This document shows positions 1-7,012 of a stretch of 64,000 nt of DNA, one piece after another. Positions within the stretch are counted from its first letter, which is position 1, and every line of letters starts with the position of its first letter. Origin of the DNA: Mangrovimonas spongiae (GTDB lineage Bacteria > Bacteroidota > Bacteroidia > Flavobacteriales > Flavobacteriaceae). The notes below the pieces were generated by a model. It was given only the letters and a program-made list of their open reading frames with translations, was not told where the DNA came from and did not search any database. Location of the stretch: NCBI RefSeq assembly GCF_003944795.1, contig NZ_RWBG01000003.1, positions 1-64,000 on the forward strand. The letters run 5' to 3'. Made by a program: the position numbers and the translations under genes.

Positions 1-125
1 TGCCAACGGGTTTGTGTATGGCTTGTTGCGGGAAATCCGCAGAGGATTTTCCGCTGTATGACCAAAGATAGCAAATTGCAATGAATTCCGATTAGGAATT
101 CAGCCGCAATGAGCTATACACGGTG
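1..125. repeat. Structured imperfect-palindrome element, attC-like candidate
   Basis: Two 18 bp arms at 14-31 and 104-121 are complementary; the three non-Watson-Crick positions are all G-T pairs on the + strand, which suggests a folded single strand. Inside lie two smaller hairpins: about 31-53 (GGAAATCC against GGATTTTCC) and 84-100 (AATTCC against GGAATT). The element starts at base 1, so it may extend further left. It sits immediately 3' of the exported hypothetical gene, whose TAA stop (126-128) touches its edge, and a tyrosine recombinase gene lies just beyond that gene. The order gene-then-folded-site resembles an integron cassette with its attC. The exact integron core heptamers are not present, so identity as a recombination site is inference. 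Alternatively it is an elaborate terminator or a dispersed repeat. Confidence 0.5.
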
Positions 126-134
126 TTACAAAAC
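125..134 (+). repeat. 10 bp inverted repeat, left copy (GTTACAAAAC)
   Basis: GTTACAAAAC here is the exact reverse complement of GTTTTGTAAC at 838-847. The pair brackets the exported hypothetical gene almost perfectly, one copy containing its stop codon and the other just before its ATG. It may mark integrase-recognition or cassette boundaries; chance cannot be excluded for 10 bp. Confidence 0.4.
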
Positions 135-833
135 GTTTTTATACTCTCCGTTTTTGTATTTTAATGTTTCGGTTTTTAGTTTTATTTCTTTGGAAGCTTT
201 TTCGCAATTTTTGTTAATTAAATACTGACTAATGGTATCAGTTATTTTTATGTCAGCGTAACCATTACTCTCATTATTTTGAATCTCTATTTTTTTAGAA
301 TGCTTTTCAAAGCTTCCTTTACAGGTTGTATCTGTTTCTCCAAAAACTGATTTAATAGTAAACCGTTTTAATAGTCGATTTAATTTATCATCTTTTAAAT
401 CATAAAGAGACCATTCGGTTCCGTAAAATGGATTGGCTCTGCCACCACCAGAATATTCAAAAATCAAACCAAATGTAATGGTTGATTTATTCAAATGATG
501 GGTTTTCTTTTCAATTGATATTTTGTCAATTCCCATAGCATCACTGTACCAATCTTTTTTTTGCGAAAATTTTGCTTTTATTTTAAAGGTATTCTTGTCA
601 ATAAAAATTACGTGACTATTAAATAAAATATAGCCTTCTCCCTCTTCGTCAACTTCTGGAATAATAACTAAGATACCGTTTTCAAATTCTTGTGTAATCG
701 CAAGTTTGTAAAAAATATCAGATTCTTTAATTTCAATTTTTTTTGCAGTTCTTTCAATCAATTTTTCACTCTTTTGACCAAAAAAGTTTGTTGAGAATGT
801 CAGAATTATTAAAAAGAGCAATATTTTTTTCAT
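126..833 (-). CDS. Exported hypothetical protein next to integrase (possible cassette gene)
   Basis: A 235-residue protein of no family I recognise. The start at 833 is chosen because it opens directly with a signal peptide (MKKILLFLIILTFSTNFFGQ); an upstream in-frame non-ATG start would only add hydrophilic residues ahead of it. The mature part is lysine-rich and mixed alpha/beta, with no obvious catalytic motif. It has a YSGGGRANPFYG segment in the middle and two cysteines in the C-terminal half. The gene is flanked by an inverted 10 bp repeat (125-134 and 838-847) and ends exactly at the structured element at the window edge. It lies downstream of, and in the same direction as, the tyrosine recombinase, as a captured cassette would. 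Function unknown. Confidence 0.75.
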   Translation of the reverse strand: MKKILLFLIILTFSTNFFGQKSEKLIERTAKKIEIKESDIFYKLAITQEFENGILVIIPEVDEEGEGYILFNSHVIFIDKNTFKIKAKFSQKKDWYSDAMGIDKISIEKKTHHLNKSTITFGLIFEYSGGGRANPFYGTEWSLYDLKDDKLNRLLKRFTIKSVFGETDTTCKGSFEKHSKKIEIQNNESNGYADIKITDTISQYLINKNCEKASKEIKLKTETLKYKNGEYKNVL

Positions 834-837
834 AAAT

Positions 838-847
838 GTTTTGTAAC
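838..847 (-). repeat. 10 bp inverted repeat, right copy (GTTTTGTAAC)
   Basis: Partner of the copy at 125-134. It lies in the 50 bp gap between the hypothetical gene and the integrase stop codon, where the attachment site would sit if the integrase inserted this gene. The following bases (TCGTTATATGTGC) loosely resemble the outer arm of the left-edge element read on the other strand (ACCGTGTATAGC). Confidence 0.4.
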
Positions 848-883
848 TCGTTATATGTGCACTAATATACACATTTAAACAGT

Positions 884-2083
884 CTATTTTCCGGATATCG
901 TGACTTTTTTGTCTGGATAACCATAATTCTTTAAACCCTTAACAGTAGCATCCAAAGGATTACTTATACGCATTAAATCTTCCTTAGCCACATGAGTATA
1001 TATCATAGTAGTTTCAGGTTTTGTATGCCCTAATAAACTTTGTATATGACGCAAATCAACCCCGTTTTCCAGCATATGTGTGGCATAGCTATGGCGTAAC
1101 GCATGTGGTGAAATAGCAGGTGTTATATGAGCCATATTACAAGATCGTTTTAGCATATGTCTAACCGAACTGGCATGATACGGTCCACCATCACGCCCTT
1201 CAATAAGGAAATGGTTTGGCCTATAGGTTTGTATATAATTAACCAACATTGGTTTAAGTACCTCGGCCAAAGTAACCATACGATCTTTTCTGCCTTTACC
1301 ACGCCTTACAAAAACTTGTAGTCGTTCAAAATTTATATCTCTAGGGTGTAATGCTAGCAGTTCACCAATACGTAATCCACCAGAATACAACAACGAAATA
1401 ATAACACGATGTTTAAGATTTTTAGTGACCTGTATTAAGCGTATAACAGCTTCTTTAGAGATTACTTTAGGTAAATTCTTATCGCGTTTAGGGCGTTCAA
1501 ATTCACTCGCATCAAAAGTATCCATGTCGCAAAATGTCGTTAAATATTTTATAGCACTCACACATTGTCTATGGCTACTTATACTATAATTTTCTTTATA
1601 CATAACATCGCTCATAAACTTATCTAAGCACGAATTATCCCATTTATCAATAGCCAATAACCTATGGTAGTATGCAAACCTTAAAATAAAATACCCATAC
1701 GTACTTACCGTTTGTTCACTTAAGCGTTTGCCACGTAAAAAAGAGGCATACTCATTAAGTAAAATTTTATGACTCTTAGGAAGTCTATTAAATAGTTGCT
1801 TTTTATTAAACTTAACAGGTTTTTTTTTAGCTGGCTTAAAAGCCTTTTTAGGCTGTTTGGTCATAGCAGAATAATTTACATAGTAGCCTTTATCACGTAA
1901 ATAGGTAAATAAAAGATGAAGTGTTTTTTCTGTATATGCCACATAAAACGTTCTGTGTGTTTTAGACCAATATACATGCGGAAACTCACGAATATATTCT
2001 TTAACACTACTATCGTATTTAAAACCAATAGCAATATTAGTCGCGTTGTTATGATGTAAAGGTGTAAGTGTAATGTGTTTCAT
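884..2083 (-). CDS. Tyrosine recombinase / site-specific integrase
   Basis: A 399-residue recombinase that cuts and rejoins DNA through a phosphotyrosine. The ATG at 2083 is preferred to a TTG two codons upstream. Layout: an extra N-terminal ~95-residue part rich in basic residues, a SAM-like core-binding domain (about 105-195), then the catalytic domain. The full catalytic set is visible: R238 (GGLRIGE), a hairpin lysine near K263 (GKGRKDR), H327 and R330 (HALRH), H353 (LLGHT) and the nucleophile Y362 (IYTHV). It lacks the extra helix segment that marks classical integron IntI. It is transcribed toward the hypothetical gene and the folded element at the window edge, and nothing phage-like surrounds it, so it may serve that small accessory unit rather than a prophage. 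Confidence 0.93.
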   Translation of the reverse strand: MKHITLTPLHHNNATNIAIGFKYDSSVKEYIREFPHVYWSKTHRTFYVAYTEKTLHLLFTYLRDKGYYVNYSAMTKQPKKAFKPAKKKPVKFNKKQLFNRLPKSHKILLNEYASFLRGKRLSEQTVSTYGYFILRFAYYHRLLAIDKWDNSCLDKFMSDVMYKENYSISSHRQCVSAIKYLTTFCDMDTFDASEFERPKRDKNLPKVISKEAVIRLIQVTKNLKHRVIISLLYSGGLRIGELLALHPRDINFERLQVFVRRGKGRKDRMVTLAEVLKPMLVNYIQTYRPNHFLIEGRDGGPYHASSVRHMLKRSCNMAHITPAISPHALRHSYATHMLENGVDLRHIQSLLGHTKPETTMIYTHVAKEDLMRISNPLDATVKGLKNYGYPDKKVTISGK

Positions 2084-2160
2084 AATCAATACAGTATAAA
2101 TATAGATGAAAAAAGTATGCTGCCATAGAATTACCTCAAGGTTATACGATATTAATTGAT

Positions 2161-2189
2161 TAACAAACGACTGTAAACAATTACAAACG
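2161..2189. repeat. Short direct repeats upstream of the integrase
   Basis: TAACAAACG (2161-2169) and TTACAAACG (2181-2189) repeat at a 20 bp interval, in the 230 bp region between the integrase and ssb. Read on the integrase strand they are CGTTTGTAA and CGTTTGTTA, similar to the GTTTTGTAAC repeats around the neighbouring gene. They could be integrase-binding or autoregulatory sites. Nothing else is evident in 2090-2283. Confidence 0.3.
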
Positions 2190-2283
2190 GATATAAATAA
2201 GTAATAACCGATTATTTTTAACGACTCACATCATATTTGCCTTGTCGAAACATAAGAACTCGATAGTATTAACTGTTTAACCA

Positions 2284-2300
2284 GCCTGCGTCTGTCAGGC
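2284..2300. promoter_or_regulatory. Hairpin in the ssb leader
   Basis: GCCTG (2284-2288) and CAGGC (2296-2300) form a short GC stem 15 nt before the ssb ATG, in an otherwise AT-rich leader. It could affect translation of ssb or be the remnant of a small dispersed palindrome. No T-run follows, so it is not a terminator. Confidence 0.3.
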
Positions 2301-2315
2301 ATTAAAATTTAAATT

Positions 2316-2648
2316 ATGAACACGCTTAGAAACAAAGTACAGTTGATTGGTAGATTAGGGCAAGACCCAGAATTCGTGACTTTTGAAAACGGTAATAAAA
2401 TGGCCAAGTTTTCAATAGCTACTGATGATAGCTACAAAAACAAAGATGGTCAAAAAATAGAACGTACTTATTGGCACAACATTATAGTACGTAATGGGTT
2501 AGTAAAAGTAGTAGAAAATTATATAACCAAGGGGCAAGAAATTGCTATAGAGGGTAAGTTAACTAACCGCTCTTGGGAAGATAAAGAAGGCAATAAACGT
2601 TACACGACCGAAATAGTTTGTAACGAACTTTTAATGTTAGGGAAATAA
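2316..2648 (+). CDS. ssb: Single-stranded DNA-binding protein, short form
   Basis: A 110-residue protein that is essentially one OB fold: MNTLRNKVQLIGRLGQDPE at the start, then YWHNIIVRN and the EIAIEGKL strand typical of SSB. It should bind single-stranded DNA in replication, repair or recombination. It ends at NELLMLGK, so the flexible tail and acidic DDDIPF-like tip that recruit partner proteins in the housekeeping SSB are absent. It is therefore probably a second, accessory SSB; such short copies often occur near mobile-DNA functions, and the tyrosine recombinase is its divergent neighbour. A strong terminator follows 20 bp downstream. The family call is secure; the accessory role is inference. 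Confidence 0.9.
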   Translation: MNTLRNKVQLIGRLGQDPEFVTFENGNKMAKFSIATDDSYKNKDGQKIERTYWHNIIVRNGLVKVVENYITKGQEIAIEGKLTNRSWEDKEGNKRYTTEIVCNELLMLGK

Positions 2649-2668
2649 TAACATTAAAAATAAACAAC

Positions 2669-2697
2669 AAAAGAGGCTTTTTATAGCCTCTTTTTTT
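2669..2697 (+). terminator. Rho-independent terminator after ssb
   Basis: Stem AAAGAGGCT (2670-2678) pairs with AGCCTCTTT (2685-2693) and runs into a T tract. It separates ssb from ppc. Confidence 0.85.
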
Positions 2698-2796
2698 ATT
2701 GAAAACGATTTCGAATTAAATAAAACGGAAATCTTAAATAATATTAGAGTTCTTGCGCTTTGTTTTCTATTTTTATACAAAACCAAAACAATTGTA

Positions 2797-5379
2797 ATGG
2801 GCACACAACCAAAATTAACACGATTTAAGCAAAACGTTTTATCAAAGTATCAAATCTATAACAGCATCTTCATGACGTTGCCTTTCAATACCATTTCTAA
2901 AACGGGCGTGCTATTACCATTGTTTCATGAAACTTGCGAGAAAGGGTTTAAAAATGGCGATGACCCCACAACCATTGTGCAAACATTTTTTAAAAAATAT
3001 CAAGCGCGACGTAACGAAGAAAGTCAGATTAATTTGTTATTTCGGTTTATACAATACATAGAACGTCAAGTGGTTTTGTTTGATGCTATAGAAGATGCCG
3101 CCTTTCCTGTAGTTAATAACATGGATGGAATTGGTACGTTACGAAGTTTAAAAGAATCGGTTGTATCCGATAATAAATTAGATACTTTAAGAACCTATTT
3201 AGAAGAATTTAAAGTGCGTATTGTATTAACAGCGCATCCTACACAGTTTTATCCAGGGGAGGTTTTAGGTATTATTACCGACCTTTCCAAAGCCATAAAA
3301 ACCAATAATCTATTAGAAATTAACGACCTCTTAGCACAGTTAGGAAAAACGCCGTTCTTTAAACACGAAAAGCCAACACCTTACGATGAAGCGGTTAGTC
3401 TAATTTGGTATTTGGAGAATGTATATTACCAATCGTTTGGAGCTATTTTCGATTATATTCAAGAAAATATTTTCGATGGTCAGCCCGTACAAAACGACAT
3501 TATTAATATTGGGTTTTGGCCAGGAGGGGATAGAGATGGAAACCCTTTTGTTACCCCAGAAACAACCCTAAAAGTCGCTAATAGATTAAAACAAACCATT
3601 ATAAAAAACTACTATCGTGATATTAGAACTCTAAAACGTAGATTAACGTTTAAAGGTGTTGAAGAACATGTGTTAGATTTAGAATCTAAGCTACTTCAAA
3701 TGACTGATAATCCAAACGACAACACATTAACAGCTAACGCTTTTATAAAAGCACTAAAAACCATTCGTGATAGTCTTGTAACTAACCATCAGTCGTTATA
3801 CGTGTCGCTAGTTAATAGCTTAATTAACAAAGTGCATTTATTCGGCTTTCATTTTGCTAATTTAGATATTCGTCAAGATAGTCGTGCCCATGCCAAAGTG
3901 TTTAATGCCATGGTAGATAAGCTTATTGAAAGCGGGAGCAGTATTTTTCCAAGTAATTATCAGGAGTTGCCCGAAAAGGAACAAGTTAAAGTGCTTTCAG
4001 AAATTAAAGGCCACGTTGATGTATCCCTTTTTGAAGATGATGAGGTGTTAAAAACCTTAAAAACCATTCAAGCCATAAAAACTATTCAGCAAACCAATGG
4101 CGAGAAAGCAGCTAATCGATACATAATTAGTAATAATCAAACCACATTAAATGTTATGCAGCTTTATGCCATGTTAAAGCTTGTGGCATTTGAAGATGAT
4201 TTAACCGTTGATATTGGCCCGCTATTTGAAACCATAGAGGATTTAGAAAATGCACCGGCCGTTATGGAAGAGTTATACACCAATCCTAACTATGCTGCTC
4301 ACTTAAAAAAACGAGGTAATAAGCAAACCATTATGTTAGGCTTTTCCGATGGTACCAAAGATGGTGGTTACCTTATGGCGAATTGGGGTATTTTTAAAGC
4401 CAAAGAACGTTTAACGGAAGTGTCGCGTAAATATGATGTTACGGTTATTTTCTTTGATGGTCGTGGTGGCCCACCAGCACGTGGCGGTGGAAAAACACAT
4501 CAATTTTATGCTTCTCTAGGGCCAACCATAGAAGATAAAGAGGTGCAGCTTACCATTCAAGGGCAAACCATAAGTTCTAATTTTGGAACACTAGATTCCT
4601 CGCAATACAATTTAGAGCAGCTTATAAGCTCGGGAATTCATAATCGTTTGCATGAGACTAACTCAGGCATGTCCAAAGATAATACTGCTGTCATGGATGA
4701 TTTAGCCCAAATAAGTTACAATACGTACACAAATTTTAAAGCGCACCCTATGTTTGTACCTTATTTAGAGCGTATGAGTACCTTAAAATATTATGCAAAA
4801 ACTAATATTGGAAGTCGCCCTTCTAAACGCGGAAAATCTAGTAAACTTGTTTTCGAAGATTTAAGAGCTATTCCATTTGTGGGAAGTTGGAGCCAATTAA
4901 AACAAAATGTGCCAGGTTTCTTTGGAGTAGGAACGGCACTAAAACATTATGAAGACAATAATGAGTTCGATAAAGTAAAACAACTCTATAACGAATCGAG
5001 TTTCTTTAAAACCTTAATAGAGAATAGTATGATGTCGTTGTCTAAATCCTTTTTCGATTTAACAAAGTACATGGCTGAGGATTCCGAGTTTGGTGACTTT
5101 TGGACTATTATTTTTGAAGAGTATAAAACCACCAAACGTCTTATTTTAAAATTAACAGACTATACCGAACTCATGGAGGAAGAGCCAGCAGGTAAAGCAT
5201 CAATAGCTATAAGAGAATCTATTGTTTTACCGCTGTTAACTATTCAGCAATATGCTTTAAAAAGAATTCAGACGTTACAGAAAGAAACTAACCCTGATAA
5301 AGCACAATTAGACGTATTTGAAAAGTTAGTAACCAGATCGTTATTTGGAAATATTAATGCTAGTAGAAACTCAGCGTAA
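2797..5379 (+). CDS. ppc: Phosphoenolpyruvate carboxylase
   Basis: An 860-residue enzyme that carboxylates phosphoenolpyruvate with bicarbonate to oxaloacetate, replenishing the TCA cycle. Diagnostic motifs are present in order: the catalytic-histidine segment VLTAHPTQ (about residue 145), GFWPGGDRDGNPFVT (about 243), LGFSDGTKDGGY (about 515), the glycine loop FDGRGGPPARGGG (about 555) and NIGSRPSKR (about 670). Length is slightly under the E. coli enzyme. The extreme C-terminus reads ASRNSA instead of the widely conserved RNTG, and HPTQ replaces HPTE; I take these as lineage features rather than damage, because all active-site blocks are intact. It is a single-gene unit with no clear Shine-Dalgarno sequence. 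Confidence 0.95.
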   Translation: MGTQPKLTRFKQNVLSKYQIYNSIFMTLPFNTISKTGVLLPLFHETCEKGFKNGDDPTTIVQTFFKKYQARRNEESQINLLFRFIQYIERQVVLFDAIEDAAFPVVNNMDGIGTLRSLKESVVSDNKLDTLRTYLEEFKVRIVLTAHPTQFYPGEVLGIITDLSKAIKTNNLLEINDLLAQLGKTPFFKHEKPTPYDEAVSLIWYLENVYYQSFGAIFDYIQENIFDGQPVQNDIINIGFWPGGDRDGNPFVTPETTLKVANRLKQTIIKNYYRDIRTLKRRLTFKGVEEHVLDLESKLLQMTDNPNDNTLTANAFIKALKTIRDSLVTNHQSLYVSLVNSLINKVHLFGFHFANLDIRQDSRAHAKVFNAMVDKLIESGSSIFPSNYQELPEKEQVKVLSEIKGHVDVSLFEDDEVLKTLKTIQAIKTIQQTNGEKAANRYIISNNQTTLNVMQLYAMLKLVAFEDDLTVDIGPLFETIEDLENAPAVMEELYTNPNYAAHLKKRGNKQTIMLGFSDGTKDGGYLMANWGIFKAKERLTEVSRKYDVTVIFFDGRGGPPARGGGKTHQFYASLGPTIEDKEVQLTIQGQTISSNFGTLDSSQYNLEQLISSGIHNRLHETNSGMSKDNTAVMDDLAQISYNTYTNFKAHPMFVPYLERMSTLKYYAKTNIGSRPSKRGKSSKLVFEDLRAIPFVGSWSQLKQNVPGFFGVGTALKHYEDNNEFDKVKQLYNESSFFKTLIENSMMSLSKSFFDLTKYMAEDSEFGDFWTIIFEEYKTTKRLILKLTDYTELMEEEPAGKASIAIRESIVLPLLTIQQYALKRIQTLQKETNPDKAQLDVFEKLVTRSLFGNINASRNSA

Positions 5380-5457
5380 ATCTAATAGTTAAGTTATCCT
5401 TTTAAAGGACATTTACATAAGCTTGGTTATGAGTGGTTAGGTGATTCGGTATTAAAA

Positions 5458-6282
5458 TTATAAGCTACTTTTTATTTCATTTTCGATGGTTTCGAGATAA
5501 ATTTTATCCATAGGATTTGAATAGGGATCAAACATTCTCTTTCTTGAAATGTAAAGCTCCTTTGTTTTGTCCAAACAAGATTTATATTTGGTGGGGTTAT
5601 CTAATTCTCGGTATGTTAATGCCATGTAATATGAATTTTCGGCCAACTGATTGCTTTCAGCCTGTTTTTTAAATGTGTTTATAGCTTTTTCAAATTGATT
5701 TGTTTCCCAATACAGAACACCAAGATGCAGGTAATCGTATACACCAACAAAATTTTCCTGTTCGTTAAGTAGTATTTGTTTTTCTATAATAGCAATAGCT
5801 TTTTCTTTTTCACCAATAGCTTTATAGCATAAACCTTTGGCAATGTTTAAGTGATAGGTGCCGTTTTGTGAGTAACCAATATCGTAATCCACTAAGCTAT
5901 CTAGTTTTTCAATATCTTCTATTAGCCCCTCATAATCTCGAAAAAACTGATAGCGACACCAACCTCTATATCCTAAATGTGTTTTGGGATTTAAAGCCAC
6001 AGCTTTATCAATAAGTGTTTTCCATGTTATGAAATCGCCACTTTTTAAATAGGCAATGGATTTTGCCCAATATGGGTAATCAAATGTAGAATCTATTTCT
6101 ATAGCGCGATCAAGGATAGATTGATATTCCTTACTAAACTGATAATGTCCGCTAATTTCCATGGCCTTTATACAGGCCTTGTATTTTAAGGTGTCTCCAT
6201 AATGTTTAAAGGCTTCACAGTTAGGCTGTGCAAAAATATTAGACAGTGAGAAGAACAGAAATACGATGCTAATTTTTTTCAT
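5458..6282 (-). CDS. Exported TPR-repeat protein
   Basis: A 274-residue protein with a signal peptide (MKKISIVFLFFSLSNIFAQ) followed by TPR-like helical repeats, for example AKGLCYKAIGEKEKAIAII and GVLYWETNQFEKAINTFKK. TPR arrays are protein-protein interaction scaffolds. Its ATG overlaps the TAA of the upstream lipoprotein gene by one base (TAATG), so the two are translationally coupled and probably act together in the envelope. It does not match a specific named family that I recognise. Confidence 0.8.
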   Translation of the reverse strand: MKKISIVFLFFSLSNIFAQPNCEAFKHYGDTLKYKACIKAMEISGHYQFSKEYQSILDRAIEIDSTFDYPYWAKSIAYLKSGDFITWKTLIDKAVALNPKTHLGYRGWCRYQFFRDYEGLIEDIEKLDSLVDYDIGYSQNGTYHLNIAKGLCYKAIGEKEKAIAIIEKQILLNEQENFVGVYDYLHLGVLYWETNQFEKAINTFKKQAESNQLAENSYYMALTYRELDNPTKYKSCLDKTKELYISRKRMFDPYSNPMDKIYLETIENEIKSSL

Positions 6283-6791
6283 TATGGTAAAATGTCTATG
6301 AGTTGTCCTTCCTTGATTTTAAAAATAAGATACATATAGTAATCTACTGAAATATCATCCCTATGTAATATTTCCCATTTTTCGATGTTTTTTGTAATAG
6401 TTAGAAGTTGATTAACAATGCGATTGTCGAATGTTTTTTCTTGATAATTGTAATCGGATTGTAAAACCCTAAACCGACCAGCTTCCCCCTTACAATTAAT
6501 GATAAATCGTAACCTAATATAACCATTTTGCTTATTGTCGATAAAGGGTTTGTATTGTGATTTAAATAAGTCTAAAATTGAAGATTTCTCGCCTTTATAT
6601 ACAGGGCCTTCACTCAAATTGAAGTATTGTAGAACGTTATCATCGCCTTTACATACTCTAAAGTCTGAATCGTCAATAGCATTGTTTTGCTGGATGTCGC
6701 CAACCCACCGTAAGTAGCTTTGTGTGCTTTTAGTTTTGGTTTGACAACTTAAAATCATCAAAAATAGAATTGCAATAAATGTTTTTTTCAT
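6282..6791 (-). CDS. Lipoprotein with TonB C-terminal-like domain
   Basis: 169 residues. The N-terminus is a lipoprotein signal with lipobox LMILSC (Cys16). The C-terminal half (about 75-165), GYIRLRFIINCKGEAGRF followed by a KTFDNRIVNQLLT helix and strand VDYYMYLIFKI, resembles the TonB C-terminal fold seen in many short Bacteroidetes lipoproteins that are not true energy transducers. There is no proline-rich spanning segment, so it cannot work as a classical TonB. It is coupled to the following TPR gene by a one-base overlap. The fold call is by pattern only; the function is unknown. Confidence 0.72.
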   Translation of the reverse strand: MKKTFIAILFLMILSCQTKTKSTQSYLRWVGDIQQNNAIDDSDFRVCKGDDNVLQYFNLSEGPVYKGEKSSILDLFKSQYKPFIDNKQNGYIRLRFIINCKGEAGRFRVLQSDYNYQEKTFDNRIVNQLLTITKNIEKWEILHRDDISVDYYMYLIFKIKEGQLIDILP

Positions 6792-6828
6792 CGATGCTTT
6801 TTATTTTCTTCAATTTAAGATATTCTTA

Positions 6829-6921
6829 CTAAAACCACCAAACAAAAGCGGATAATGCTATCAATGCATAAAATATGAATAAAAACACTTCTAGCTTATG
6901 TTTCTGGATATACTCTATCAT
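6829..6921 (-). CDS. Candidate 30-residue single-span membrane microprotein
   Basis: An ORF of 30 codons plus TAG. It reads MIEYIQKHKLEVFLFIFYAL and then IALSAFVWWF: a short charged head followed by one continuous hydrophobic helix ending in two tryptophans. It lies between the T9SS leucine-rich-repeat gene and the lipoprotein-TPR pair, on the same strand, 38 bp before the lipoprotein ATG. It has a standard ATG and a membrane topology that random AT-rich sequence rarely produces so cleanly, but no Shine-Dalgarno or firm promoter is seen. It may be a genuine small membrane protein or a chance ORF. Confidence 0.35.
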   Translation of the reverse strand: MIEYIQKHKLEVFLFIFYALIALSAFVWWF

Positions 6922-7012
6922 ATAAAAACAGTAAACCCATTGTGTGTTTTAGGAAATGCTAAACTTCAAAAAAATGACAATGGGCTTTTCAAATTGATTA
7001 ATAGCCAATTTT

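Noticed and set aside
834-872. Longer N-terminus of the exported hypothetical protein
   Set aside because: The ATG at 833 opens directly with a signal peptide; the extra upstream codons cross the 10 bp repeat and add nothing typical.
884-2083. Integrase as part of a prophage or conjugative element
   Set aside because: No capsid, tail, relaxase or replication genes occur in the following 60 kb, and no att duplication at a tRNA was found; the only tRNA is almost 50 kb away.
6936-6984. Terminator after the LRR gene
   Set aside because: CCCATTGT and ACAATGGG are complementary but separated by a 33 nt loop, too long for a convincing terminator.
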